This document shows positions 33,493 through 41,647 of a stretch of 64,000 nucleotides of DNA, piece by piece. A model generated the notes under the pieces. The model did not search any database, was not told where the DNA came from, and worked only from the letters and a program-made list of their open reading frames with translations. The DNA is from Infirmifilum sp. NZ. Lineage in GTDB: Archaea > Thermoproteota > Thermoprotei > Thermofilales > Thermofilaceae. The DNA lies in NCBI RefSeq assembly GCF_022693705.1, contig NZ_CP094288.1, forward strand, positions 1,412,451 through 1,476,450. The letters run 5' to 3'. Made by a program: the position numbers and the translations under genes. The first letter of the stretch is position 1. The number at the start of each line of letters is the position of its first letter.

Positions 33493-35297
33493 TGGTGGAG
33501 CCGTACAACATCAGAGTTGAAGCCCAGGAAGGCGAGAGGCTCTACGATACCCTCAAGAGAGCGGGTATACCTTTCAGAACCGAGTGCGGGGGCCGCGGGA
33601 TCTGCGGCAGGTGCAGGGTGATACTGAGAGGCGGGAGCGTAACCCCGGCAACTGAGGCTGAGAAACGGCTCCTTGGCGCAGAGCTCCTGTCGAGAGGGTA
33701 CAGGCTCGCCTGTCAGACCAAGGTTAGTGGTCCGGTACGCTTGCTCCTACCCCCTGAGTCTCGCCCCGGGGCTTTGAGCGTGGCCAGCTCCGGCTTCGCC
33801 AGGAGCGTTAAGCTGTCGCCGCTATCGAAAAAGAGGCGCGTGGCCGTGAAGCCTCCTAGCCTCGAGAACCCTTTGCCCGACGCCGACTCGCTGGCTAGAG
33901 CCCTCGGGGTGGCTGGCTTGGAGCTAGACCTGGACGCCTTGAGGGAGCTACCCGCAGCGCTGCGGCGCGGCTCATGGGAGGTCACGGTCACGATCTGGAG
34001 GAATCGCAGAGTAACGCGGGTTGAGCCCGGGGACGCATCCTCCGAGAACCTCGGCGTCGCGGTCGATGTCGGGACGACAAAGATCGTAGTCCACCTCGTC
34101 GACTTGAACAGCGGGAGAAGCATAGGGGAGGTTTTCAGCGAAAACCCTCAGCTCGTGTACGGGGACGATATAGTTTCCAGGCTTCGCGCGGCTCTGGATA
34201 GGCCTGAAAACCTCGAGGACATGCGGCGCCTAGCCGCGGGAGCCGTGGACAACCTCGTGAAGGCGGCCCTCCTGGAATCTGCCGCGGGTCGAGGCGATGT
34301 GGATGGGGCCGTCATCGTGGGGAACACGGTCATGCACCACCTCCTCTTAGGAATAGACGTTACCGGCTTGAGCTTCTCCCCGTTCGTGCCCTCCACCTCG
34401 CAGCCAATCGAGGCGCCTGGCAGGCTCATAGGGCTCACCAACGTCAGAGCCGCGTACTTCCCGCCGCTCATCGCGGGGTACGTCGGCAGCGACGCCCTCG
34501 CGGATGTCATAGCCGTCGGCCTGCACCTCGAAGACGGGCCGTCCATGCTGATCGACATCGGCACGAACACAGAGATACTGCTCAACACGGGAAGCGAGCT
34601 CCTCGCCTGCTCAACGCCCTCTGGACCCGCGTTCGAGGGCGGGCACATTAAGTACGGGATGAAGGCGATGGTTGGCGCCATTTCCTCCGTTTCGATCGAA
34701 GGCGATGCGGTACACTACAGGGTGATAGGGGACGCGAGGCCGATGGGACTGGCCGGGTCAGCGATCATAGACGCGGTCGCCTCCCTCCTCGACAGCGGCC
34801 TGCTCACCGAGAGGGGCTTTTTCAACAGGAGCTCCGGTAGCCGGAGGATCAGGAGGGCAAAGGAAGGGGGGTGGTACGAGTACGTCCTCGTGGATGAGGA
34901 GGAGAGCGGGCTTGGGGAAGCGATAACGATCAGCGAGAAGGACATAAGCGAGGTTAGGCTCGCCAAAGCCGCCGTGATGAGCGGGGTGCTCGCTCTCCTA
35001 GAGCACGCCGGGCTCGAGGCCAGCTCACTCAAGAGGCTCTACATCGCCGGCTCGTTCGGCTACAGTATAAACCTGCGGAGCGCTGTTCGCATAGGGCTTC
35101 TGCCTGAGCTGGACGAGTCCGCGATTAAGCAGGTGGGCAACACGGCCGTGGAGGGGGCTAGGATGATGCTCGTTTCGGAGGAAGCCGTCGAGGAGGCAGA
35201 GCAAGTCGCCAAGAGGGTTAAGTACGTAGAGCTGACAGCTTCGCCGTTCTTCAAGAAGCACTTCTCAGGGTCGCTAAGGTTCGGTGAACCGCGATGA
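33480..35297 (+). CDS. RACo-like corrinoid-activating ferredoxin (2Fe-2S plus ASKHA ATPase)
   Basis: 605 aa from GTG 33480, with GAGAGGTG about 7 bases before it; GTG codons at 33492 and 33495 are also possible. Plant-type [2Fe-2S] cysteines at about 36, 42, 45 and 78 (ECGGRGICGRC, YRLACQT), a linker, then an ASKHA domain (VAVDVGTTKIVVHLVD, MLIDIGTNTEIL, YIAGSFGYSINL). This is the architecture of RACo/RamA-type activators, which use ATP to re-reduce corrinoid proteins of methyltransferases. No corrinoid protein lies in the window. It overlaps the next gene as ATGA. Confidence 0.85.
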   Translation: MVEVVVEPYNIRVEAQEGERLYDTLKRAGIPFRTECGGRGICGRCRVILRGGSVTPATEAEKRLLGAELLSRGYRLACQTKVSGPVRLLLPPESRPGALSVASSGFARSVKLSPLSKKRRVAVKPPSLENPLPDADSLARALGVAGLELDLDALRELPAALRRGSWEVTVTIWRNRRVTRVEPGDASSENLGVAVDVGTTKIVVHLVDLNSGRSIGEVFSENPQLVYGDDIVSRLRAALDRPENLEDMRRLAAGAVDNLVKAALLESAAGRGDVDGAVIVGNTVMHHLLLGIDVTGLSFSPFVPSTSQPIEAPGRLIGLTNVRAAYFPPLIAGYVGSDALADVIAVGLHLEDGPSMLIDIGTNTEILLNTGSELLACSTPSGPAFEGGHIKYGMKAMVGAISSVSIEGDAVHYRVIGDARPMGLAGSAIIDAVASLLDSGLLTERGFFNRSSGSRRIRRAKEGGWYEYVLVDEEESGLGEAITISEKDISEVRLAKAAVMSGVLALLEHAGLEASSLKRLYIAGSFGYSINLRSAVRIGLLPELDESAIKQVGNTAVEGARMMLVSEEAVEEAEQVAKRVKYVELTASPFFKKHFSGSLRFGEPR

Positions 35298-36469
35298 CCC
35301 TGGTTTTTAAAAAGTGCTCCTACGCCGTCTCGTCGGGAGGCCTCCTGCACGACGTCGACATAGCGGTTGAGCGCGGGAGAGTATCTGGCATCGGGACTGG
35401 CTTAGGGGGTGGCGAGGAAATCGACTGCCAGGGCCTTGTAGCCTTGCCCGGCTTGGCGAACGCCCACACTCACCTCTCGCACATGTACGCTCCGCCAAAA
35501 ACCCCAGCGCCAACCTGGGAAAGGCACCACGAGGATGCGCCGCAACGGGAAGTCGCGGAGCTAGCTCTCCGCCTCGCGTTGATCCAAGCACTCGAGAGCG
35601 GCACCACGCTAGTAGCCGACACCACAGCTCATCCCGACCTGCTACAGAGGATTGCGGGGGAGGTGGGGGTGAAGGTAATCTCCGCTGTCCCGTGGGGCAC
35701 GCTCAGTGGATGGAAGGGTGGTGTAGTGCTTGGCAGTCTCGAGGAGGCAGTCGAGCACTCGGAGGAGATCCGGGAGCGAGTCGCAAGCTCTCAGCAGGCC
35801 CTGATTTTCCTGCACGTCGCGAACGACAGGTCGCAGCTCTACGCCGCGAAGACAAAGTACGGAAGATTCCCGATCGAGCTCCTGGACTCTCTAGGCTTAC
35901 TGACCCCCAGAACCGTTCTAGTAAACCCTGGCTGGGCGTCGAGCTGGGAGCTACGCCTTGTCGGCGAGAGGGGGGCACGAGTAGTCTACGCCCCGATGGC
36001 TGACGCGCTAACTTCCAGCGGGGGAATGCTGCCGGTGCGGGAGCTCGCATCGAACGGGGTTACTGCAGGCCTCTGCTCTGAGACACCACTGATTGGCCAG
36101 ACCCTGGACATGCTCGACGTCACGCGCGCTTTCCTCATTCTTCAAAGGGAGCTGTTCTGGGAAAGGGGCCTCACAACCCTCGGTGCCATGAGCATCGCCA
36201 CCCGCGGGGGATACTCGGCGCTCAGCGTCGAGGGCGGCGTGATCGAGGAAGGCTCTGTAGCAGACATGGTACTCGTAGCCTCTGAGCTTGCTCGTTTCAA
36301 GGGAGTTGACCCCGAGAGGCTTCTCCTTTCTCTAAGCACTGCGAACATCGTTTACGTCCTCGTCGACGGGAAAGTCGTCCTCGAGCCATCTAGGAAGGAG
36401 CAGCTGGAGGCTGTTAAGCGCTCCACCTTAGAGAGGCTTCTAGACCGCCTCGATCCCACCCGGCTTTAG
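35294..36469 (+). CDS. Amidohydrolase-family protein with altered metal ligands
   Basis: 391 aa with the composite-domain N-terminus and HxH motif NAHTHL (His 58, 60) of the SAH/chlorohydrolase-like amidohydrolases, plus a third His near 174 (IFLHVAND). The expected His of the fourth strand is Asn 211 (VLVNPGWAS) and the catalytic Asp is replaced by Ser-Glu at 262-263 (GLCSETPL). Deaminase or hydrolase chemistry may be changed or lost. Translationally coupled (ATGA) to the RACo-like gene, suggesting a shared pathway, perhaps a methylated compound (inference). Confidence 0.75.
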   Translation: MTLVFKKCSYAVSSGGLLHDVDIAVERGRVSGIGTGLGGGEEIDCQGLVALPGLANAHTHLSHMYAPPKTPAPTWERHHEDAPQREVAELALRLALIQALESGTTLVADTTAHPDLLQRIAGEVGVKVISAVPWGTLSGWKGGVVLGSLEEAVEHSEEIRERVASSQQALIFLHVANDRSQLYAAKTKYGRFPIELLDSLGLLTPRTVLVNPGWASSWELRLVGERGARVVYAPMADALTSSGGMLPVRELASNGVTAGLCSETPLIGQTLDMLDVTRAFLILQRELFWERGLTTLGAMSIATRGGYSALSVEGGVIEEGSVADMVLVASELARFKGVDPERLLLSLSTANIVYVLVDGKVVLEPSRKEQLEAVKRSTLERLLDRLDPTRL

Positions 36470-36645
36470 CAGGCTCTAATTGTGGTGAAGCTACGCCTGG
36501 CGCAATCGCCTCAAGGGCTCAGCAGTTATTGATCCACCAGGGGCTGAAGCAAGGCTCCTAAACATCCTCACTTTATATTGAAAAGCTCAAAAAGCCTTCG
36601 CTGATAGGCGAAACTAATAAAACAGAGTTCAGCGAGAGTAACGTC

Positions 36646-37206
36646 GTGGCGAAAAAGGTTGTAAAGCACGACGGTAGAGTGGAGGAGTTCTCCGCAAGTA
36701 AAATATACGAATCGTGCCTCGCCGCCGGTGCCCCCGAGGAGGTCGCGCACGAGATCGCCCGTGAGGCAGAGGAGAGGATAAAGGACGGCGCAACAACAGC
36801 CGAGATCAGGAGGTTCGTCCTCCAGCGGTTGAAGGAGATGGCGCCGCATGCGTACGAGGCTTGGACCTTCTACGACAGGGTAGCGAAGGGCAGGATAACC
36901 TTTGAAGACGGGAAAGCAGTCGTCGTGGAGAAGGGCCACCTATACCTCGGCAGAGAGGTTAAAGACGTAGGGCCTCCCGGCCTATCCTCCTCCAAGGAGG
37001 TCAAGGGCATCTTGAAGGAGCTCGAGGAAGACCTAAACTTCGGCGTCTCCAAGGCGACCATCAACGCAAGGCTTTACGCCCTCTATATGGCCGTCCTAAA
37101 ATCGTCCAAGATGCCTAAAGAGGAGAAGGAGAAGTCCGTAGAGCTCATCAACGAGTTCCGCCAGAAGCTGGGCTGGAAGCCGTACGAGCCTAAGAAGCCC
37201 CTTTAA
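36646..37206 (+). CDS. ATP-cone domain protein
   Basis: 186 aa from GTG 36646, about 30 bases after a TATA-like ACTAATAAAA. Residues 1-90 are an ATP-cone: VVKHDGRVEEFSASKIYESCLAAGAP... and TTAEIRRFVLQRLKE. ATP-cones bind ATP/dATP in ribonucleotide reductases and NrdR. Here no reductase or zinc ribbon is attached; the rest is a helical domain of unknown role. Possibly a nucleotide-sensing regulator. The 176 bases before it hold no gene I can support. Confidence 0.75.
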   Translation: MAKKVVKHDGRVEEFSASKIYESCLAAGAPEEVAHEIAREAEERIKDGATTAEIRRFVLQRLKEMAPHAYEAWTFYDRVAKGRITFEDGKAVVVEKGHLYLGREVKDVGPPGLSSSKEVKGILKELEEDLNFGVSKATINARLYALYMAVLKSSKMPKEEKEKSVELINEFRQKLGWKPYEPKKPL

Positions 37207-37376
37207 GTAGAAAACTTTAACCCCAAACAATCTTTGCTCTATAACCGGGGAATGACTTGACCCGGCCTTGCCCAGAAGAGAAATGTTGAGCCGGGTTTAA
37301 GACGACCCCCATGTATCATCTAGATTCTATACATCTTATTTATGATTAGGGAGAGACTGCTAAGGAGGGTGTTAAA

Positions 37377-37919
37377 ATGACGGAGGAGTTGGTGAATCGC
37401 TATAAGGAGCTCCTTAGGAAGTTCAACGTCCCTCTTGAAAAATCGCTTGTCAGCGGTGACGGTAGGATTGAGCTGATGGGTAGAAGGTGGATCTTAATGG
37501 ATGTATCAGCTTTTCCAGAACATATGATTAAAACGACGGCTGGCTTCATGGGGGAGAAGCTGGCAAGGGAGTTTATCTACTGGTTCGGCTACGGCTACGG
37601 GGAGGTGATCGCTGAAAGGCATTTGAAGCTCGGCATGCCAAGGGGGCTGATACCGCAGTTCGTTGCAGCACTTAGCTCGTGCCTAACAGGGTGGGGTGTT
37701 GTGGAGATTCTGGAGGCGAACTTCGAGGAGGGAAGGCTCACCGTAAAGATCACGAACGACTTCGAGGTCGAGTCCGCCTTGAAGGGTGGAAGCGAGCCGT
37801 CTAACAACTTCATGAGGGGTGTGCTCGCGGGGGGCTTCGCCAAGCTCATAGGTGCGAAGACCCACGCGACGGCTGAGGTCAAGGACGGCGTGACCATCAT
37901 ACGGGTTACGAGGAGGTGA
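37377..37919 (+). CDS. V4R-domain protein
   Basis: 180 aa with the V4R (4-vinyl-reductase/XylR-N-like) fold: FMGEKLAREFIYWFGYGYGEVIAE, the GWG turn in CLTGWGVVEI, and the closing GGFAKLIGAKTHATAEV. V4R domains bind small hydrophobic ligands or heme-like groups and feed signal pathways. GGAGGGTG stands 5 bases before the ATG, so this gene has a leader, unlike many neighbours; a 7-bp hairpin (37260-37266 with 37290-37296) and CTTATTTATGATT lie upstream. Coupled to the roadblock gene 7 bases later. Confidence 0.75.
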   Translation: MTEELVNRYKELLRKFNVPLEKSLVSGDGRIELMGRRWILMDVSAFPEHMIKTTAGFMGEKLAREFIYWFGYGYGEVIAERHLKLGMPRGLIPQFVAALSSCLTGWGVVEILEANFEEGRLTVKITNDFEVESALKGGSEPSNNFMRGVLAGGFAKLIGAKTHATAEVKDGVTIIRVTRR

Positions 37920-37926
37920 GGCGTGG

Positions 37927-38301
37927 GTGAGCTCGGACATCGAAGCTATCAGGAGGCTCGTCGAGCCTGTTACTAGGGTTGCCGGGTTTGAGGGGTTTGT
38001 TGTTGCTACTAGTGATGGGTTGCCCTTGCTGAGCAGTATAGCTGACAAGGAGCTGGAGGAGAAGGTGGCGGCGCTCACGGCTGTGCTGAGCGAGGTGGGC
38101 AACAGGGCTAGCACTGAGCTCGGGAAGGGGGAGGCGGAGTGGATCACCGTCAACGCCCCGGACGGCTCAGGCATCATCTACATCAAGCTCGGGGATCTAG
38201 GCTACATGGCAGTCCTCTTCAGCAAAGACACAAGGCTAGGAGTCCTCCTATACACCCTAAGAGAGATAAAAAAGAAGATAGCGGAGTCGAAGCCAGCCTG
38301 A
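37927..38301 (+). CDS. Roadblock/LC7-domain protein
   Basis: 124 aa. The sequence FEGFVVATSDGLPLLSS, the helix LEEKVAALTAVLSEVGNRASTELG and IIYIKLGDLGYMAVLFSKDTRLGVLL match the roadblock/LC7 fold, homodimeric platforms that regulate small GTPases in archaea and bacteria (MglB-like). No GTPase gene is adjacent. The pairing with a V4R protein suggests a two-part ligand-sensing module. Confidence 0.8.
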   Translation: MSSDIEAIRRLVEPVTRVAGFEGFVVATSDGLPLLSSIADKELEEKVAALTAVLSEVGNRASTELGKGEAEWITVNAPDGSGIIYIKLGDLGYMAVLFSKDTRLGVLLYTLREIKKKIAESKPA

Positions 38302-38359
38302 CAACACCCAGACCCCCGGAGTCTTTCTAGTCGCTCGCATCCCCGAGTAAGATGCAGGT

Positions 38360-39286
38360 TTACAGGGTTCCGCGGGGGGAACTGTGCGAACCGGGAGGTT
38401 GGGAGGAGTGGAACCGGAGTCCTGCTAGGTGCGTTCCGTCGCAGCTCACACCGGGCGTGTTGAGGTCTGCGAGGCCCTCCCGGCAAGTTGCGAAGGTCAG
38501 CCCCCTTCTCTCCGCCTCGGATTTCACGGTTGCCAGCACCTCTCTCCTGTAGGTTTTCTCGGCGTAGAGGTAGCCGTGAAGCCTCTCCCCTTTCTCGAAG
38601 TAAAGATCCCGTAGCCTGGGGATGATCTCGGGGAACGCCTCGGTCATTCTCCTGAGGTTATCCGGCTTCACTTTGTACGTCGAGCTGACAACATGCCTCG
38701 CCCCCGCAGACGCTGCCGCATCGACGACCTCTGCTATGCTCTCGGGGCTGTCGTTCAGCCCGGGGATTAGGGGGTCAAGCCTCACAACAACCGGTACCCC
38801 CTCGCGCGAGAGAAGCTCGACCGCCTTCACCCTGCGCTGGGGTGAAGGGGCGCCGGGCTCCAGTCGCTGCGCAAGGCTCGAGTCAAGTGTTGTGATGGTT
38901 ATTGAGACTACCGAGCTCATGCCTGACAGCAGGTCAACGTCCCGGACTACGAGGTCCGACTTGGTGACGACCTCTGCTGTGAACCTCCCGCTGAGCATCT
39001 CAAGGGTGCGGCGCGTGTACATGTACTTCCCTTCTAGCGGCTGATAGGGATCGCTGCTACTGCTTATGTTGACTATGGAGCCTTCCCGGATCCTGCGCAG
39101 GTCCCTCCGGACGACGTCGAGGTAGTTCTCCTTGGGCCTTGGTTTGAAGAAATCCTTGATGTAGGACGAGGCGTAGCAGTAGAGGCACCCGTGGGAGCAC
39201 CCGGTGTAGGGGTTGACGGTGTACTTGAAGGGGCAAGTGCAGAGGCTGGTCGCGCGCCAGGGATCGAAGGGCCTAACGTACGTCAT
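38360..39286 (-). CDS. Radical SAM protein, SPL-like (COG1533 type)
   Basis: 308 aa with the radical-SAM cluster C-x3-C-x2-C at residues 30-37 (GCSHGCLYCYA) close to the N-terminus, NISSSSDPYQPLE, and VRLDPLIPGLNDS for SAM and substrate binding. It belongs to the uncharacterised relatives of spore photoproduct lyase widespread in archaea. A further pair of Cys near the N-terminus (LCTCPF) and two near the C-terminus could bind a second cluster. Located 7 bases after the zinc-ribbon membrane protein genes. Confidence 0.82.
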   Translation of the reverse strand: MTYVRPFDPWRATSLCTCPFKYTVNPYTGCSHGCLYCYASSYIKDFFKPRPKENYLDVVRRDLRRIREGSIVNISSSSDPYQPLEGKYMYTRRTLEMLSGRFTAEVVTKSDLVVRDVDLLSGMSSVVSITITTLDSSLAQRLEPGAPSPQRRVKAVELLSREGVPVVVRLDPLIPGLNDSPESIAEVVDAAASAGARHVVSSTYKVKPDNLRRMTEAFPEIIPRLRDLYFEKGERLHGYLYAEKTYRREVLATVKSEAERRGLTFATCREGLADLNTPGVSCDGTHLAGLRFHSSQPPGSHSSPRGTL

Positions 39287-39293
39287 TCCCCGC

Positions 39294-40226
39294 TCACTGG
39301 AGCTCCACGTACTCGCTAGCCGTCGCGACGCGGGTCGCGGATCGGGACAAGGGGGCGATGGCTGAGGCTACGCCGACCACGAGCCCGCCGGCGATCGCAA
39401 GGAAGCCGCCTCCGAGGAACTGCGCGTATGCCGCGCCACCGGCTAACCCGAATAGTATCGCCAGCAGCGAGTAAGCCCCGAGGGTGAGCCTTCCGCGAGC
39501 CGTCTGCGGATACTGGGTTTTTATAACGATGCCGCTCGCCCCGTCCACTAGCGCTTGGAACCTTTCGCCGCGAAACGTGTACTCCAAAACCCATATCGGG
39601 TAGTAGACGAGACCCCTGTACTCCACCTCTCCCTTAGTCACGGTCAGCGCGTGAAGCGAGCTAAAGCTCTCCTGGGCTTCGAGCCTAATCTTCGCCTTGA
39701 CCGCCGCCTCGGCCGTCTTCCCAGCCTCTTCCCTGGAAACTCGCGGCTCGTGGAAAATACCCTTATCCTTGATCTCGGGGTTGAAGGGTAGCTTCCCCCT
39801 GACCGGGAAGGGGTAGTGCTCGAGCTCTCTGTCGAGCCATGTGCCGGAAGCGGGTACCGACACCAGCCCCGTCTCCGTTATCTCGGACGTGGCCTCGCCG
39901 AACACTTGGCTGAAGCCCCTAGCCTCCGCTTTGAAGTCGGCGAAGAAGAAGTGAACGGGCACCCAGTGGAGCTCCCTCCTGGAGACCGAAAACTCCTTGG
40001 GAAGCTCCCTAGGGACAGCGTACTGCCTAGCGATGAACAAAACGAGCCTCTCAAAGGGTTCCAGGGAGTTGTTGAGCGGGAAGTAAAACTGGGTCTCCTC
40101 CGCCCTGACCCTCTCTCTTGGGGAGAATATCGTGAAGCAGTAAGGGCAGGTGGCTGTCGAGGCGTTGGGTGGAGCGCTGAACCTCGCTCCACACCTCGGG
40201 CACTCGACCTCGACCGTCTGGCTCAT
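39294..40226 (-). CDS. Zinc-ribbon membrane protein, paralogue pair member 2
   Basis: 310 aa. Zinc ribbon at 9-33 (CPRCG...CPYCF), a middle alpha/beta domain including VEYRGLVYYPIWVLEYTFRGERFQALVDGASG, and a C-terminal pair of membrane helices (about 245-292). The upstream gene encodes a protein with the same layout. Function unknown. Its ATG overlaps the preceding stop as ATGA, so the two are translationally coupled. Confidence 0.72.
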   Translation of the reverse strand: MSQTVEVECPRCGARFSAPPNASTATCPYCFTIFSPRERVRAEETQFYFPLNNSLEPFERLVLFIARQYAVPRELPKEFSVSRRELHWVPVHFFFADFKAEARGFSQVFGEATSEITETGLVSVPASGTWLDRELEHYPFPVRGKLPFNPEIKDKGIFHEPRVSREEAGKTAEAAVKAKIRLEAQESFSSLHALTVTKGEVEYRGLVYYPIWVLEYTFRGERFQALVDGASGIVIKTQYPQTARGRLTLGAYSLLAILFGLAGGAAYAQFLGGGFLAIAGGLVVGVASAIAPLSRSATRVATASEYVELQ

Positions 40227-41173
40227 GCTCTCTCCACCCGTGCGCTCTCAACGATGCTCATGCCGATGATGTAGGCGGCCAGAGCTGAGCCTCCGAGCAG
40301 TAATAGCGACGTTTCGAAGCCTGCTACCGAAGCCGTAGCCGCGAATATGGGTCCAGCTAAAGCTGAAAGCGCTAAGCCTCCGATCATCCGGATGAGCCTC
40401 TCGGTTGCGGTCAGAGGCTCAGCCCTGTAGATACAAGTCCCGTCGTGCCCGTCGAAAACGGCGGTGTAGGTGGCTCCTCCAGCAGTGTACGTCACGCTCC
40501 ACACAGGTACGTACACTAGCCTCATTCCCTCCACCTCGTCGACTCTCGCGCTGAAGTAGTCGAGCCTCTCGCCTCGGGCCCTGTACTCGCTCCTCAACGC
40601 GTCAATCAGCTTGTCCACCATTATTCGCGTCGCCTCACCCCTGCCTATCTCCACGCCCAAGAACTCCAGCTTGATTTTCTCCCAGTCGAAATCCTCCTGC
40701 GCTATGGACACGGCTTTCCCACCCTTAACAGTATAGCTGGCCAGCACATCCCTAATGGCAGACGACGGGACTCTGCGCCTCGCTGGTAGGAAGGCTCTCC
40801 TAGCCACTGGAGTGATCTCCTTAAGATACACCTTCCTGGCAATCACTTCTTTCCCCCTCTGCTCGTAGCGCGTGACCTGCCAGGACGCCGTTACCCTGCC
40901 CTTGAGGCTCGCGTACCACGCTGGGAAGTAGGCTCCGTATACCTCAAGCACCTCTATGTCCCTGAAGCTGGACAGCTGGGGGTCGTGCCTCGCGATGTCG
41001 TAGAATCTGTCTTCTATGGAGCTTCTGGGGAGAGTCGGCAGAACGTACACCGAACCGGGGTCGAAGTCGCCGCCGACTATGTTGGGGTAGCCGCAGTAGT
41101 CACAGATGTCAATGAGGGACTCGGGGTCTGCAGTTAGGGGGGCGCCGCACCTCCTGCACCTGATCTCGTACAC
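40223..41173 (-). CDS. Zinc-ribbon membrane protein, paralogue pair member 1
   Basis: 316 aa from GTG 41173, chosen because the zinc ribbon (CRRCG...CDYCGYPN) starts right after it and upstream codons are unlike coding sequence. A middle domain repeats the theme of the partner (LVYVPVWSVTYTAGGATYTAVFDGHDG) and two membrane helices close the protein. Paralogous domain order to the downstream gene suggests a heteromeric membrane complex. Function unknown. Confidence 0.72.
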   Translation of the reverse strand: MYEIRCRRCGAPLTADPESLIDICDYCGYPNIVGGDFDPGSVYVLPTLPRSSIEDRFYDIARHDPQLSSFRDIEVLEVYGAYFPAWYASLKGRVTASWQVTRYEQRGKEVIARKVYLKEITPVARRAFLPARRRVPSSAIRDVLASYTVKGGKAVSIAQEDFDWEKIKLEFLGVEIGRGEATRIMVDKLIDALRSEYRARGERLDYFSARVDEVEGMRLVYVPVWSVTYTAGGATYTAVFDGHDGTCIYRAEPLTATERLIRMIGGLALSALAGPIFAATASVAGFETSLLLLGGSALAAYIIGMSIVESARVERA

Positions 41174-41229
41174 GCTAAAAACTCGCGTAACGGTGATGAT
41201 AAGTTTTCCTGCAGTGGGGGCAGTAGAAC

Positions 41230-41240
41230 CTTTAATATAG
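41230..41240. promoter_or_regulatory. Bidirectional TATA box
   Basis: CTTTAATATAG reads as TATA on both strands. It lies about 25-30 bases before GTG 41263 on the plus strand (leaderless start) and would give a leader of about 30 bases to the minus-strand GTG 41173. Confidence 0.5.
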
Positions 41241-41262
41241 TGGGTCGCAGTTGCTTTAGGAC

Positions 41263-41466
41263 GTGGAGAAAGACGAAGAAAAAGGTAGTGCTCGAGCCTC
41301 TCCATTCGCGAAGCTGGAGTACGAGGAGTGGGTGGCGCACTCTAGCCCATCCGTTCACCAGGGAATTCTTTCACAGCAAAGCGTCCGCCACATCGTTTTT
41401 GCCATGATCTTGACCGGGCTTGCTCTGCTCCTAATATACGCTGCTTTCCTACTGGTGGCTCGGTGA
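41263..41466 (+). CDS. Small C-terminally anchored membrane protein (67 aa)
   Basis: GTG 41263 follows the shared TATA box at leaderless distance. The N-terminal 40 residues are hydrophilic and charged (MEKDEEKGSARASPFAKLEYEEW), the last 25 form one membrane helix (IVFAMILTGLALLLIYAAFLLVA). No family recognised. Divergent from the zinc-ribbon membrane pair, so possibly a partner of that complex. Confidence 0.6.
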   Translation: MEKDEEKGSARASPFAKLEYEEWVAHSSPSVHQGILSQQSVRHIVFAMILTGLALLLIYAAFLLVAR

Positions 41467-41490
41467 CCACTTACACACTGGTAGATCTAG

Positions 41491-41547
41491 TCAGCTCTGG
41501 CAACCCCCCGATCCCGTCCCTCAGGTTGAGGCGTTGCGCTTCATCAG
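41491..41547 (-). ncRNA. Candidate C/D-box guide RNA
   Basis: Read on the minus strand: CTGATGA (C box, 41541-41547; first base C instead of A/G), 16 bases, CTGA (D', 41521-41524), a GGATC-containing stretch in the C' position, then GGGTTGCCAGAG directly before CTGA (D, 41491-41494). The 57-base span and box order fit archaeal C/D RNAs. The C' box is weak and I could not place either guide on rRNA or tRNA from memory. The remaining intergenic sequence to 41647 shows nothing else. Confidence 0.4.
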
Positions 41548-41647
41548 TTCTTAGGCGGGAAGAAGCACGTTACATAGTTACATCGCAGGGTCTTCTTGCC
41601 ACCGCACCCAGTTGCTCTAGATTTGATCGGTGCGCGTGATTTCCTTC

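Noticed and set aside
36478..36550. Possible C/D-box RNA (GTGGTGA ... CTGA) or, on the other strand, GTGAGGA ... CTGA
   Set aside because: C boxes have a mismatch on both strands, internal boxes are unclear and no guide could be placed, so it is not better than chance in this intergenic region.
37260..37296. ACCCGGC/GCCGGGT hairpin as a terminator or riboswitch
   Set aside because: The loop is 23 bases, no T-tract follows and no known riboswitch core is visible; kept only as a note in the V4R entries.
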